Counted from the stretch's first letter, positions 43,860 through 54,334 are shown. The stretch: DNA of 64,000 bases from an uncultured Clostridia bacterium (GCA_904420155.1 CAJFUH010000003.1:1-64000); one strand, 5' to 3'. The notes: generated from the letters alone by a model not told the origin. A program made the numbers and translations.

Positions 43860-45359
43860 TTATTTCTGACATAACGGTACCTGTCCAAACTGTTGATAAA
43901 ATGCCGAAATTGCTTTTTTACGTTCCAACATTTCTGCAAATCGAGAATTATATTCATACGGATATTTAAAATTGAACACTCTCTGCAAATATTCCCCGCC
44001 GGGCTCTTTTAACTTCGTCACAGAACCCGCTCCACATGCCAATATAGTGTGGGTTTCGTCCATCACATATACATTATATAGCCCTTCATATCCCGCTTTC
44101 GCCCATCCGACATTTTCTAAATTACCTACCATACGGCTCTGGCGGTATAAATAATAAGGGAAATATTCCTTTTGAGGCAAAACTTTTCCGGCAAATTCCA
44201 ACATATCGGCGGTTTCCTGACACTCGTCTCTGTAAAGTTTTCTCCCTTGACAGGTTAGCTGGGAGGATTTTTTCATAGAAAGGGTATGAATTGTGATGCT
44301 TTCCGGATGTAACGCACAGACTTGCTCTAACGTTTGGCAAAAACTATCGTAATGATCCTCTGGTAATCCTGCAATTAAGTCCATATTGATATGAGAAAAT
44401 CCCATCTCTCGGGCCAAAGAAAAAGCGGTCCGGGTTTGTTCCGTGGTATGCTTCCTGCCGATCACTTGGAGTACATGATCGTTGAATGTCTGAGGATTGA
44501 TACTGATACGGTCTACCCTAAAGTCTTTTAAGGCGGCTAGCCTTTCCCGCGTAATGGTGTCCGGTCTGCCCGCCTCTACAGTAAATTCCCGGCAATGGGA
44601 GAGATCAAAACTCCTATGGATTGTTTGTAATACCTGATGCAGTTGATCCGGGCTCAGGGTAGTAGGCGTTCCTCCCCCGATATATACGGTTTCCAACCTC
44701 AGCCCAATGTCTCTGGCAATCCGGGCGGTCTCATCCAATTCTTGGCATAACAGAGTAACATACTCCGGTATCAGGCGTTTGGCTTTCTCTACGGACTGGG
44801 ATACAAAAGAACAGTACGCGCAGCGGGTCGGGCAAAAAGGGATGGAAACATATAAGCTATAAGAATCTGGACGGGATAGCGAAAGCAGTTTTTGTTCCGC
44901 CTTCATAGTAGTTATGGCCAGTTGTGTTTTTTGGGAGGATACTAGCAGGCGGTCTTGAAAATAATTCCTCGCTCCCTCTTCCCCTCCTTCCGATTCCATC
45001 AATCGGCGCATCAATTTGATAGGGCGCACCCCCGTCAAAATCCCCCAGCTAGGATGAATCCCTGTTATTTCTACCAAAATATCATAAAGCAATACTGCTA
45101 ACGCCCGTTCGCATTCCTCTTCCAGATCGGGCTGAAAGGAGGAGATACGGCAAGACTTTTCTTTGATCTGTCCCTCCTCCTTCACGCGGACTGTCAACAG
45201 TTCCTGCTCTTCTTCTTGCATGCGGCCCGTATAGACGATGGTTGTCCCTTCTTCTGTTTGTTTGTGAACGGTACAAATTTTTTCGTTGGGATAAAAAACG
45301 CGGCACAGGTTTTCCAATTCATAGTGGAAATCGTGGTTATCAATGATAAGTGATATCAT
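43860..45359 (-). CDS. hemZ: Oxygen-independent coproporphyrinogen dehydrogenase HemZ
   Basis: The 499-residue radical SAM enzyme binds its 4Fe-4S cluster through CPTRCAYCSF (CxxxCxxC). YIGGGTPTTLSPDQL and RISINPQTFNDHVLQ are the HemN/HemZ signatures. It converts coproporphyrinogen III to protoporphyrinogen IX without oxygen, though some relatives act in other tetrapyrrole steps. It overlaps the MBL gene by four bases. Confidence 0.94.
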   Translation of the reverse strand: MISLIIDNHDFHYELENLCRVFYPNEKICTVHKQTEEGTTIVYTGRMQEEEQELLTVRVKEEGQIKEKSCRISSFQPDLEEECERALAVLLYDILVEITGIHPSWGILTGVRPIKLMRRLMESEGGEEGARNYFQDRLLVSSQKTQLAITTMKAEQKLLSLSRPDSYSLYVSIPFCPTRCAYCSFVSQSVEKAKRLIPEYVTLLCQELDETARIARDIGLRLETVYIGGGTPTTLSPDQLHQVLQTIHRSFDLSHCREFTVEAGRPDTITRERLAALKDFRVDRISINPQTFNDHVLQVIGRKHTTEQTRTAFSLAREMGFSHINMDLIAGLPEDHYDSFCQTLEQVCALHPESITIHTLSMKKSSQLTCQGRKLYRDECQETADMLEFAGKVLPQKEYFPYYLYRQSRMVGNLENVGWAKAGYEGLYNVYVMDETHTILACGAGSVTKLKEPGGEYLQRVFNFKYPYEYNSRFAEMLERKKAISAFYQQFGQVPLCQK

Positions 45360-45988
45360 AACATCATTCCTAAATATGGATTTCTTTTTCGTTCCTCGTC
45401 TAAGGTGGAAGGACTGCCATGTCCGGGATAGATAATATAGTCCCCCGGCAACAAAGCCAATTGTTGTAACGACTTCATCAGTTGGGGCATACTCCCTGTG
45501 GGAAAATCTGTACGTCCTACGCTTTCTTTCATCAAGGTATCCCCGGTAAACAGTGCGTTCCCGGCTATATAGCAGCAGCTTCCCTGGGTATGCCCCGGTG
45601 TGTGAATCACTGTAAAGACGGTCTCGCCCAGAGAAAAAGTTTCTCCATCCTTGAGCAGCCGATCCACGGAAAAATTTGGCACTTCTCCGCCGATAGCCAT
45701 CCGTGAAAGATTCAAGGAGCTTTCCCCTGGAAAGTCCCGATCTGCTTCATGCAGGAATATTTTGGCTCCTGTTTTTTTCTGTAAAGCAGCCACTCCGCCA
45801 ATATGATCAAAGTGTCCATGGGTCAGCAATATCTGTTCCACATTGCTTTCTCCTGCTTTTTGAATGGCCGCTTCCAATTGGGGAGTAAGCCCGCCGGGAT
45901 CTAAAACCGCGGCCTTTCCTGTGGACTCATCCACAATTAAATAGCAATTTACATCCAATGGTCCTGTCAGAAAACGTTGTATATTCAA
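45356..45988 (-). CDS. MBL-fold hydrolase (glyoxalase II-like)
   Basis: The 210-residue enzyme has the di-metal motif LTHGHFDHIGGVA, then HTPGHTQGSCCYI and the final IYPGHGSPSTLDEER. It resembles short glyoxalase II or persulfide dioxygenase-like proteins (YqgX type). The substrate is not settled. Both ends overlap neighbours by four bases (dtd upstream, hemZ downstream). Confidence 0.9.
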   Translation of the reverse strand: MNIQRFLTGPLDVNCYLIVDESTGKAAVLDPGGLTPQLEAAIQKAGESNVEQILLTHGHFDHIGGVAALQKKTGAKIFLHEADRDFPGESSLNLSRMAIGGEVPNFSVDRLLKDGETFSLGETVFTVIHTPGHTQGSCCYIAGNALFTGDTLMKESVGRTDFPTGSMPQLMKSLQQLALLPGDYIIYPGHGSPSTLDEERKRNPYLGMML

Positions 45989-46443
45989 TGAATTCCCTCC
46001 TGATCTGCCTCTAGTACAATAGTAACCGGTCCATCATTTACAAGCGAAACTTGCATATCCGCCCCGAATTGGCCGGTTTGCACATAGGATATCCCTTGCT
46101 CTTTCAGCAAGCGACAAAAATTTTGGTAATGTGCATCAGCCTGTTGGGGATCCGCCGCATTGGTAAAGGACGGCCGTGTCCCCTTGCGGCAATCGGCACA
46201 TAAAGTAAAATTGGAAACCACCAAAGCTCCCCCTCCAATATCCAGAAGAGAACGGTTTAATTTTCCATTTTCATCCTCAAAAATACGCATCACTGCAATT
46301 TTAGCGGCCAGCTTTTGGGCTTGCTCTATGGTATCCCCCTGTTCCACTCCTAATAGGATAAGCAGTCCCTCTCCTATCGTACCAACCTCTTTTTCCCCCA
46401 CTGTCACGCTAGCACAGCGTACTCTTTGTAATACTGCTCTCAT
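45985..46443 (-). CDS. dtd: D-aminoacyl-tRNA deacylase
   Basis: The 152-residue Dtd removes D-amino acids from tRNA. MRAVLQRVRCASVTVGEKE is its N-terminus, SNFTLCADCRKGTRPSF is the core near the active site, and DMQVSLVNDGPVTI is the Gly-cis-Pro-like end. It lies directly after rel. Confidence 0.96.
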   Translation of the reverse strand: MRAVLQRVRCASVTVGEKEVGTIGEGLLILLGVEQGDTIEQAQKLAAKIAVMRIFEDENGKLNRSLLDIGGGALVVSNFTLCADCRKGTRPSFTNAADPQQADAHYQNFCRLLKEQGISYVQTGQFGADMQVSLVNDGPVTIVLEADQEGIH

Positions 46444-46470
46444 AAAGTTCCTTTCTTTTCATAAACAATT

Positions 46471-48672
46471 TTACGATCTGCCAATGGATAAGATACCGTT
46501 GATTTGGGAAAGCTTCGACATAACCGTTTTTAAGTGGTCTAATCCATTGACCGTGATGGTGGCATAGATAATCGCGTGATTATCTTTCGTCTCTCTTGAA
46601 TTTAATGTATGGATAAACAAATGCATATTGGAAAGCTGAATGGTTATATCCGCCAACAATCCGGCGCGGTTGGTAGCCACGATTTCCAAGGTGGATTTGA
46701 ATTCCTCTTTCACTTCCCCCGCCCAGTGAGCCTTGACCCAGCGAGCCGGTTCTGCGCAGGATGCTATATCCTTGGGAACATTGGTGCACTCCCTTTTATG
46801 GATAGAAACCCCGTATCCACGGGTGATAAAACCTATGATTTCATCGCCTGGCAACGGGTTGCAGCATTTGGAAAACTTGATCAGGCAGTTGTCAATTCCC
46901 TCGATGATCACCCCGCTGGAAGCTTTACTGTGCGTGGTACTACTTTGGGATTTCTGTTCCAAAATGATTGGTTCCAGCGGTTTTTTCAGCTTATTAAATT
47001 CCTCTTTGATCCGGGGGATAATTCGCCAAAGCTGAACCCCGCCATATCCAATGGCGGCAAAAAGATCTTCCACCGTACTACAATGCTGCCGCTTGGCAAT
47101 CGATTCTAAAAACTCCTTCATCTCTGGTTCCGGTAAAATAATATTATTTCGGCGGAATTCCCTCTCTAGTTCCCCGCGGCCTTCTACAATATTTTCTTCC
47201 CGCTTTTCTTTTTTGAACCACTGTCGGATCTTGTTGCGGGCTTCGCTGGTTTTGACAATTTTTAACCAGTCACGGCTGGGGCCGTGCCCCACTTCCTTGG
47301 TGGTGAGAACCTCAATGATCTCGCCTGTTTTTACTTTATAATCAATGGGAACAATCCGTTTATCCACTTTAGCCCCAACCATCCGGTTTCCTACCGCGCT
47401 ATGGATGGCATAAGCGAAATCAATAACTGTAGCGCCCGAAGGCAAACTAATCACATCCCCTTTCGGGGTAAAGACAAATACTTCTTCCGGCGCCAAATCC
47501 GATTTTATAGTGCGCACCAAATCCGTGGCATCCTCGTTATCCTGTTGGTTCTCCAGCATTTGGCGAATCCAAACCAAGCGCTGCTCAAACGCGTCGCTTT
47601 TTGTCAAGCCCAATTTATACTTCCAATGGGCGGCGATACCGTATTCCGCCGTATAATGCATCTCCCAGGTACGTATCTGCACTTCAAAGGGAATGCCTTC
47701 TTTGGCAATGACGGTAGTATGCAAGGACTGGTAAAGATTAGGTTTTGGTGTGGATATATAATCCTTAAATCGGTTGGGCAACGGCTGAAACATATCATGG
47801 ATGACGCCCAATACGTTGTAGCAGTCGTTTACTGTATCTACAATCACGCGCACCGCAAAAATGTCATAAATTTCATCCATGGACTTGCCCTGAATAAACA
47901 TTTTTCGGTAAATACCATTGATACTTTTTACCCGGCCCTCTAAATACACATTGGGAATGCTGGGGGACACCCTCTTGATAATTCTTTCTTTTATCGAACG
48001 GATAAATTCTTCCCGGTCCGCCGCTTTGAGCGCCAATGCGCTTTCAATCTCATGATAAGCAACGGGATCTAGGCAACGGAGCGACCGGTCTTCCAACTCT
48101 TCCTTAACGGCCCGAATACCCAGCCGATGGGCAATCGGCGCATATACCTCCATGGTCTCCAGAGCCTTATCCCGGCGTTTCTGTTCCGGCATAAACTCTA
48201 TCGTGCGCATATTATGCAATCGATCGGCCAGTTTGATAATGATGACGCGGATATCATCCGCCATCGCAATCAACATTTTTCGGAGATTTTCAGCCTGCTG
48301 TTCTTCTCTGGAGGAGTAGGGAATTTTCCCTAATTTAGTCACCCCGTCGGTCAGGTTCGCCACATCTTGGCCAAATAGTTTCTTAATGGTATCCAATTCA
48401 GTGGGTGTATCCTCCACGACATCATGGAGCAAGGCAGCTACAATACTCTCTGTATCCATCCCCAACTCCACCAAAATATAAGCGACGGATATCGGATGTA
48501 CAATATAAGGGGCTCCAGACCGCCGTTTCTGGTCTTTATGGGCGCTCAAGGCAAAATGATAAGCCTTGTCGATCAGCTCCATATCAAAGTCCCGCTCCGT
48601 AGATTTCAGGATTTCTACCAGCTCTTCATAAGAGCGATCCGTCTTATATTCACTTAAAGTCTTATTAAGCAT
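46471..48672 (-). CDS. rel: Bifunctional (p)ppGpp synthetase/hydrolase
   Basis: The 733-residue Rel has an N-terminal HD hydrolase (AALLHDVVEDTPTELDTIKK) and a synthetase domain (DIFAVRVIVDTVNDCYNVLG, LYQSLHTTVI). TGS (VFVFTPKGDVISLPSGATVI), a zinc-finger region and a C-terminal ACT domain follow. It makes and degrades (p)ppGpp during starvation. The ATG at 48672 overlaps the recJ stop by eight bases and is preferred over the GTG nine bases upstream. Confidence 0.96.
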   Translation of the reverse strand: MLNKTLSEYKTDRSYEELVEILKSTERDFDMELIDKAYHFALSAHKDQKRRSGAPYIVHPISVAYILVELGMDTESIVAALLHDVVEDTPTELDTIKKLFGQDVANLTDGVTKLGKIPYSSREEQQAENLRKMLIAMADDIRVIIIKLADRLHNMRTIEFMPEQKRRDKALETMEVYAPIAHRLGIRAVKEELEDRSLRCLDPVAYHEIESALALKAADREEFIRSIKERIIKRVSPSIPNVYLEGRVKSINGIYRKMFIQGKSMDEIYDIFAVRVIVDTVNDCYNVLGVIHDMFQPLPNRFKDYISTPKPNLYQSLHTTVIAKEGIPFEVQIRTWEMHYTAEYGIAAHWKYKLGLTKSDAFEQRLVWIRQMLENQQDNEDATDLVRTIKSDLAPEEVFVFTPKGDVISLPSGATVIDFAYAIHSAVGNRMVGAKVDKRIVPIDYKVKTGEIIEVLTTKEVGHGPSRDWLKIVKTSEARNKIRQWFKKEKREENIVEGRGELEREFRRNNIILPEPEMKEFLESIAKRQHCSTVEDLFAAIGYGGVQLWRIIPRIKEEFNKLKKPLEPIILEQKSQSSTTHSKASSGVIIEGIDNCLIKFSKCCNPLPGDEIIGFITRGYGVSIHKRECTNVPKDIASCAEPARWVKAHWAGEVKEEFKSTLEIVATNRAGLLADITIQLSNMHLFIHTLNSRETKDNHAIIYATITVNGLDHLKTVMSKLSQINGILSIGRS

Positions 48673-50737
48673 ACTGTTCACCGCACCTTTTTTTACGTAA
48701 TCCGGATAGTATACGGGAGGAATTCAAATCTACTTTTCCCGATACCTCAAGCATAGCGGCCTTACATTGGTCCCCATCCAATTGCACTTCCATTAATTTT
48801 AACTCATCCATAATACAAAGGATGATACATAGCTTTCCACAACCTATTTTTTCCTTTTGCAGCCGGCTACAAAGGACATCCAATCCGTATCTCCATCCCC
48901 GATTTGCTCGTAAAAACCGGTAGACAACGGCAAATTCCTGACGATTGGGAATAAGCTGCGCCAGTATCTCGTCCGGTAAGTCTTCCCCACAAAGAGCCGC
49001 TTCATACCAGCATTTTTCCTGAAGATACGCTTTTTCATCAAAATCAGAAAGTTTGCTGTCCCGAATATAAATAGAGAGACTTTCCTCGCCTCGAAATTCC
49101 GATTTCTCTAAGGTAACTGCTAAATCAAGCACATCCCCAAGCTGATAGGGAAATTCTTCTACGTTCATGCGAAAACGCATCGCGGTGATTCTCCGGTTTT
49201 CTCTTTCCAGGGTAAGCCGCAAATGTTTACCGCCCCCTACCGGCGTGATGCCAACCAGCTTCATCCGATACAATCCAAATAAAGGAGTAGGATTTCCCGC
49301 TCCAAAGGGTTCCATTGCGGAAATCTGGGAAACCATATCGACAGAAAGCGCCGCAGGGTTCAGCTTACAGTCGATATGTAAAACCGGGGAAGGCATTTTA
49401 TCCAGCAAAGAAGCCGCATAATGATTGATCTCTTCCTGAAAAGCAAAAATTTCTTTCGTCGGCAGGGTAAGCCCCGCCGCCATTGGATGGCCTCCAAAAC
49501 GGGTTAACCGCTCTCGGCAAGCATAAATAGCGTCACATAACGAAAACCCTTCCACACTTCGTCCAGAGCCTTTGGCCTCTTCCCCTTGAATGGTCAGGAT
49601 AATACAAGGCTTTCCATACTTTTCAACCACCCGGGAAGCTACGATTCCAATGACCCCTTCATGCCATCCTTCCCCTTCCACTACAATCACACGCTGCGCT
49701 TTCCGAAGGGAATCTTTTTCTAACACTTCATAGACCTGTTGCAGGATTTCTGCCTCCTTTACCTGCCGTTCCTGGTTTTGTTCCCCCATCTTTCCCGCTA
49801 ACAGGTCTGCTTCCTCTGGGTCATCCGATAATAACAATCGCACTGCTTGTTCCGAAGATCCCAAACGCCCCAAGGCATTGATGCGGGGGACTATACTATA
49901 TGCCACATTGCCGGCAGATAAAGGTTTCCCTCCTAATCCTGCCTCTTCCAATAAGGCCCGCAGACCAATACGGTCGGTACAGGATAACCGGGAAAGCCCT
50001 TGCCTTACCAGCATTCGATTATCCCCTTCTAATGGTACGATATCCCCAATAGTCCCTACCGCCACCAGTTCGGCATAGTTATCCAGTAAGCTTTCCTGAT
50101 CTCCTTCTTCTCCTTCCAATGCAGAAATTAATTGGAAAGCTACGCCCACGCCTGCATAATCTTTAAATACACTGGAGCAATCCTCCCGATGGGGATCTAC
50201 CACTGCTATGGCGGGCGGCAGCTTTGCCTGCGGCATATGGTGATCTGTAATCACCACCTGTATGCCCAACTGATTGGCATATTCTACTTCAGCAACCGAA
50301 GCAATCCCATTATCCACAGTAATCAGTAAAGAGACCCCTTGTCTTTTTAACTGATCAATTGCTTCTATATTCAAGCCATATCCTTCTGTTTCTCTTTTAG
50401 GAATATAATACATCACATTGGCGGCACAAGATTCCAAATAGGAATACAAGATCGTGGTGGACGTCACACCGTCCGCATCGTAATCCCCATAGATACAAAT
50501 TTTTTCATAGCTGTCAATAGCCAGCCGGATTCTAGAAACCGCTTTTTCCATATCTATTAGAGAAAAAGGATCGGCTACTTTTTGTGTACTTTGCAAGTAA
50601 TCCGCAATCTCTTTTTGTCCTATCACACCGCGGATTTCCAACATCATCGCCAAGAAAAAGGGAATCCCCCACTGTTCCGCAATTTGAGTTGCTCGTTCTT
50701 TATTTAAAGGGGATACCACCCATTCCTTTACGCTCAT
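48665..50737 (-). CDS. recJ: Single-stranded-DNA exonuclease RecJ
   Basis: The 690-residue RecJ has DHH motifs ICIYGDYDADGVTST and VITDHHMPQAK, and a DHHA1 domain (GRSVEGFSLCDAI, FGGHPMAAGLTLP). An OB fold and a C-terminal extension follow. It degrades ssDNA 5'-3' in repair. The ATG at MSVKEW has GGGAAGAA upstream; the 47-codon extension overlaps the upstream terminator and is rejected. It heads the recJ-rel-dtd-MBL-hemZ operon. Confidence 0.95.
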   Translation of the reverse strand: MSVKEWVVSPLNKERATQIAEQWGIPFFLAMMLEIRGVIGQKEIADYLQSTQKVADPFSLIDMEKAVSRIRLAIDSYEKICIYGDYDADGVTSTTILYSYLESCAANVMYYIPKRETEGYGLNIEAIDQLKRQGVSLLITVDNGIASVAEVEYANQLGIQVVITDHHMPQAKLPPAIAVVDPHREDCSSVFKDYAGVGVAFQLISALEGEEGDQESLLDNYAELVAVGTIGDIVPLEGDNRMLVRQGLSRLSCTDRIGLRALLEEAGLGGKPLSAGNVAYSIVPRINALGRLGSSEQAVRLLLSDDPEEADLLAGKMGEQNQERQVKEAEILQQVYEVLEKDSLRKAQRVIVVEGEGWHEGVIGIVASRVVEKYGKPCIILTIQGEEAKGSGRSVEGFSLCDAIYACRERLTRFGGHPMAAGLTLPTKEIFAFQEEINHYAASLLDKMPSPVLHIDCKLNPAALSVDMVSQISAMEPFGAGNPTPLFGLYRMKLVGITPVGGGKHLRLTLERENRRITAMRFRMNVEEFPYQLGDVLDLAVTLEKSEFRGEESLSIYIRDSKLSDFDEKAYLQEKCWYEAALCGEDLPDEILAQLIPNRQEFAVVYRFLRANRGWRYGLDVLCSRLQKEKIGCGKLCIILCIMDELKLMEVQLDGDQCKAAMLEVSGKVDLNSSRILSGLRKKRCGEQYA

Positions 50738-50803
50738 TTGTTCTTCCCACCTATCCCATGATATTTTATTGTACCATTTTCCATAAGAGGATTCAACTAA
50801 AAA

Positions 50804-50842
50804 GAGAGAGGACAAGCCCTCCTTTAAGGGCCCATCCTCTCT
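50804..50842 (-). terminator. Terminator of the cdaA-cdaR operon
   Basis: AGAGAGGA with GGGCCC and an 8-base loop pair imperfectly with GGGC and TCCTCTCT, followed by CTTTTT on the minus strand. Confidence 0.7.
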
Positions 50843-50909
50843 AGGAACCTGCCATGTTGGAACATAACGGGCCGGCAATCTGATCCGCAGATCGCTCCCA
50901 ACAAGCTTT

Positions 50910-52226
50910 TTATCCGCTTGTGCTTTCCATATTGACAGAAACCTTATAATCTTCTCCGTTAGGCTTATAGATCCAGCAATTGCTATTCCCCTTCACCCCT
51001 ATCGTGATGGCTAATTCTTTATGTCCATCAAAGGGTTCCTTGTCTTTTAGGCTGATATCCGCTGTGAAGTTTTCTTCCGTCAAAGTATCTAAATCCTGCG
51101 TAGGCCCTACTACTTGAACAGTGACCGATTTAGAAACCGGGGTCACCGAATAACCGTCTGGCACGCTGGTGACAGTAAATACACTGTCCGGAATTTGAAA
51201 TTCCTTCATAGAATACCCGGATAAATTTAGAGTCACCGTGGCGTTGTCCGCATTGCTCAGGTTCTTGCATCCGCTGGGTAATTTGATTTTGCAATTTACG
51301 GTCGCTTGATCTGGGGAGATACTGGTAAAGTCAATGGGATCCAATTCCACTTGCTGCAAAACGTCCACATATCTCTCCGGAAGCCCTACTTCCAACGTGG
51401 CGGGGTTAACGGTGACGAGAGTACTATCATTAAATCCGGCAGGCTTATTAGAGAAAGTGGCTTTAACCGGGATCTCCGCTTTCTTTAAGATATTGATATC
51501 AACCTGCACGGTCTCCTCGCTGAGAGTTACATATTCCATATCCGATTTTGGAATCTCATCCCCGTTGTCGTCGTAAAACACCAAATCGGCCGTAATCGTT
51601 TGAGATTCGCTGATGATATCATCGGTACGGTACTCCGCCACAATACGCGCTATCTTCTCTACATCGCTTTCAGGTCCCGATACAGTAACTTTGGCGGGCG
51701 TAAAATTTTCTTGTACTCCGATATAGCCTTCCGGTTTATTATAATTGATATTATCCTCTACCGTAAATTCCTCTTCCTTCAATCGATCCACCTTGACGGT
51801 GATCATCTGCGGATCCAGGGAATCCTGTACAATCTCATAGTTGGTTCGCATACTCTGAGATCTCGCTGTCAACTGCAAGGGATATGTCCCCGGCTGGTCA
51901 ATGCTACTGCTTTGCCTGGCCGTCACTTGAATATCATCCTTGGTGATTTCCGACACCGTGAGCCAGTTTCCCCGAACCGTCACAGAAGCTTTCTCTCCGC
52001 TTTTGTCAAAGATTTTGAGGCCATCCTGCTGGGCGCTGTCGGATAACGTGATCTGAATAGGGATATCAGAAATGGTCTTCCCCGTATCGCTTTCCGTATC
52101 GGAGGCTGCAATCACAAACCACAGCACTACAGCGGCCACCACAGAAAATAACATGACAAACCGGTCGTTATAAAAAAGGCCGCTCAGGTTCTTCCTTTGT
52201 TTCTTTTTCCCGTTATTTTTTCTCAT
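50910..52226 (-). CDS. cdaR: CdaR, YbbR-domain regulator of CdaA
   Basis: The 438-residue protein has one N-terminal membrane helix (VMLFSVVAAVVLWFVIAA) and about four extracellular YbbR repeats, with motifs such as VTVRGNWLTVSEIT and GYIGVQENFTPAKVTVSG. In Bacillus it binds and modulates CdaA. The start overlaps cdaA by 14 bases. The usual glmM neighbour is not present here. Confidence 0.9.
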   Translation of the reverse strand: MRKNNGKKKQRKNLSGLFYNDRFVMLFSVVAAVVLWFVIAASDTESDTGKTISDIPIQITLSDSAQQDGLKIFDKSGEKASVTVRGNWLTVSEITKDDIQVTARQSSSIDQPGTYPLQLTARSQSMRTNYEIVQDSLDPQMITVKVDRLKEEEFTVEDNINYNKPEGYIGVQENFTPAKVTVSGPESDVEKIARIVAEYRTDDIISESQTITADLVFYDDNGDEIPKSDMEYVTLSEETVQVDINILKKAEIPVKATFSNKPAGFNDSTLVTVNPATLEVGLPERYVDVLQQVELDPIDFTSISPDQATVNCKIKLPSGCKNLSNADNATVTLNLSGYSMKEFQIPDSVFTVTSVPDGYSVTPVSKSVTVQVVGPTQDLDTLTEENFTADISLKDKEPFDGHKELAITIGVKGNSNCWIYKPNGEDYKVSVNMESTSG

Positions 52227-53103
52227 TCTTTTTCCCCTTCCTCAAGGAGGGAATGATTTGTCTGCGTTCTCCCGGCTCCATTTCTTCCGGAAGCAGGTCT
52301 CTTTCCAACTCCGCTGTCAGAGAATCATGGGTATAATTTCGGGTCAAAATACCGTTTTTAGCAACGGAAATCGTTCCTGTCTCTTCCGATACCACCACTA
52401 CGACCGCATCGGAATTTTCACTCATGCCAATCGCTGCACGGTGGCGGGTTCCCAAATCAATGCTGACCGCATCGCTTTTGGTCAGCGGCAAAATACATCC
52501 CGCCGCATAGATCATCCCGTCACGGATCACCATAGCGCCGTCATGCAGGGGCGCCTTATTCCAAAAGATGTTCCCAATAATAGGAACCGACGGAATGGCG
52601 TTGACTATTGTTCCGGTATTGATGATATCTCCCAATTTCGTCTGCCTTTCAATCACCATCAAAGCGCCTGTTTTGCTTTTTTGAAGGGAAAGCGCTGAAT
52701 CTACTACCGCTTGGATACACCGTTTGATATCCTTACGGTATATTTCTTCATCCTTCGTAGCTCCGCCAAAAGACCAATATTTTCCCAACCGGCTTCGCCC
52801 AATCTGCTCCAAGGCCCGGCGCAGCTCCGGCTGGAATACCATCAACATAGCCAATACGCTGAACTGGAAGAAATTGCTCAGCAAACTGCTGAGCATTTTT
52901 AATTGCAGCTGCCAAGACACCACATAAGCTACCACCAAGATCAGAATACCCTTAACCAGCTGTTCCGCCCGGGTCTCCCGCACTAGTTTAATCAGGTTAT
53001 ATATAATAAAAGATACCACAACGATATCCAGAACATCCGAAACTCGAAATGTTTTGATCAGGTTGCCGATTACATGAAAGGTTTCACTGAAAAAACTTTC
53101 CAT
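52213..53103 (-). CDS. cdaA: Diadenylate cyclase CdaA
   Basis: The 296-residue enzyme makes c-di-AMP from two ATP. Three N-terminal membrane helices (DVLDIVVVSFIIYNLIKLV, GILILVVAYVVSWQLQL) precede the DAC domain with PLHDGAMVIRDG (DGA motif) and GTRHRAAIGMSENSD (RHR motif). Both catalytic motifs are intact. It regulates potassium and osmolyte balance and cell wall state. Confidence 0.95.
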   Translation of the reverse strand: MESFFSETFHVIGNLIKTFRVSDVLDIVVVSFIIYNLIKLVRETRAEQLVKGILILVVAYVVSWQLQLKMLSSLLSNFFQFSVLAMLMVFQPELRRALEQIGRSRLGKYWSFGGATKDEEIYRKDIKRCIQAVVDSALSLQKSKTGALMVIERQTKLGDIINTGTIVNAIPSVPIIGNIFWNKAPLHDGAMVIRDGMIYAAGCILPLTKSDAVSIDLGTRHRAAIGMSENSDAVVVVVSEETGTISVAKNGILTRNYTHDSLTAELERDLLPEEMEPGERRQIIPSLRKGKKNEKK

Positions 53104-53191
53104 CCCTTTTCTTCCTTTCCACAGCCTGTATCCTTTGAAACTGCTGATTTCATTTTATCACATCTACGAGGTTATGCAATCCCTTTCCCCG

Positions 53192-54334
53192 CTATTTTCG
53201 GATTATTTTTCCAAGGGTCATAATAAAGTAATCAATTTCAGCCCGTCGGGTAAATACCGAGGGGCATACCCGGACAGCTCCGGTTTCCAACGTGCCGCAT
53301 ACCTGATGAGCCGCTGGAGCGCAATGCAGGCCGGCCCGCACTGCTATCCCATTCTTGCTGAGCATCTGTCCTACTGTTTCGCTATTTTTCCCTTCCACAT
53401 TGAAGGAAAGCAAAGGCGCAAAGTAGCGGGATTCCGGCCTAGGCATATATAAAGTAACTCCATGCATTCTGGAAAGACAATCATATAGATAAAGGATAAG
53501 CTGGCTCTCATGGCGAAAAATCTCTTCCGTACCTTTTCGACTGACGAACTCTACGCCAGCCCGCAGTCCGGCAATCCCTGGCATATTTGGGGTTCCGCTT
53601 TCAAAACGGTCCGGTAAAGAAGGGGGCTGGTCATAGGAAGCGGAGTTGGTTCCCGTTCCCCCTTCCATCAAAGTGTCCAGTTCTTCACCCTTCGCGGTGA
53701 TGAGAACGCCGGTTCCCATAGGGCCATATAAGCCCTTGTGACCAGCTAGGCAAAGATAATCAATGCCGCTGTCTTGTAGATTGATGGGAAGCACGCCCGC
53801 TGATTGGGCGGCATCCACCATAATGGGAATCCCATACTCATGGCCTAACGCGGCAATCCGTTCTACCGGCAGGCGGATGCCCCATACATTGGACGCATGT
53901 ATGCAAACAATTAAGCGGGTTTTGGCATTGATCGCATTGCGGAAGGCGTGTACTGTGGCGTCATTATCCCCCGGATAAACTTGGGCCTGGGTATAAGTTA
54001 CCCCCCTACTAACCAGCGCTTGTAGCGGGCGCATCACCGCGTTGTGTTCCATAGAGGATACCACAACATGGTCCCCTGGTTTCAGCAGCCCCTTGAGTAC
54101 AATATTGGTGGACTGCGTGCAATTTAATGTGAAAACCACGCACTCTTCGCCGGAAGCATGAAACAGTTTCGTAATAGCGCTGCGGCAACGGAACACCTCG
54201 TCCGCCGCCTCCATAGACATTCTATGTCCGCTTCTTCCTGGATTTGCCCCATATTTTTGCAGGGCTAGTTGTACAGCCTGGTTAACCTGCATCGGTTTAG
54301 GAAAGGTAGTGGCCGCATTATCTAAATAAATCAC
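53192..54334 (-). CDS. Class V aminotransferase, cysteine desulfurase-like
   Basis: The 380-residue PLP enzyme has MIYLDNAATTFPKP, the Schiff-base lysine in CLAGHKGLYGPMGTGVLI and NGIAVRAGLHCAPAAHQVCG with the catalytic Cys. It resembles IscS/SufS cysteine desulfurases and selenocysteine lyases. It is joined to a DUF3343 gene (one-base overlap), a pairing that suggests sulfur or selenium transfer. Confidence 0.86.
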   Translation of the reverse strand: MIYLDNAATTFPKPMQVNQAVQLALQKYGANPGRSGHRMSMEAADEVFRCRSAITKLFHASGEECVVFTLNCTQSTNIVLKGLLKPGDHVVVSSMEHNAVMRPLQALVSRGVTYTQAQVYPGDNDATVHAFRNAINAKTRLIVCIHASNVWGIRLPVERIAALGHEYGIPIMVDAAQSAGVLPINLQDSGIDYLCLAGHKGLYGPMGTGVLITAKGEELDTLMEGGTGTNSASYDQPPSLPDRFESGTPNMPGIAGLRAGVEFVSRKGTEEIFRHESQLILYLYDCLSRMHGVTLYMPRPESRYFAPLLSFNVEGKNSETVGQMLSKNGIAVRAGLHCAPAAHQVCGTLETGAVRVCPSVFTRRAEIDYFIMTLGKIIRK

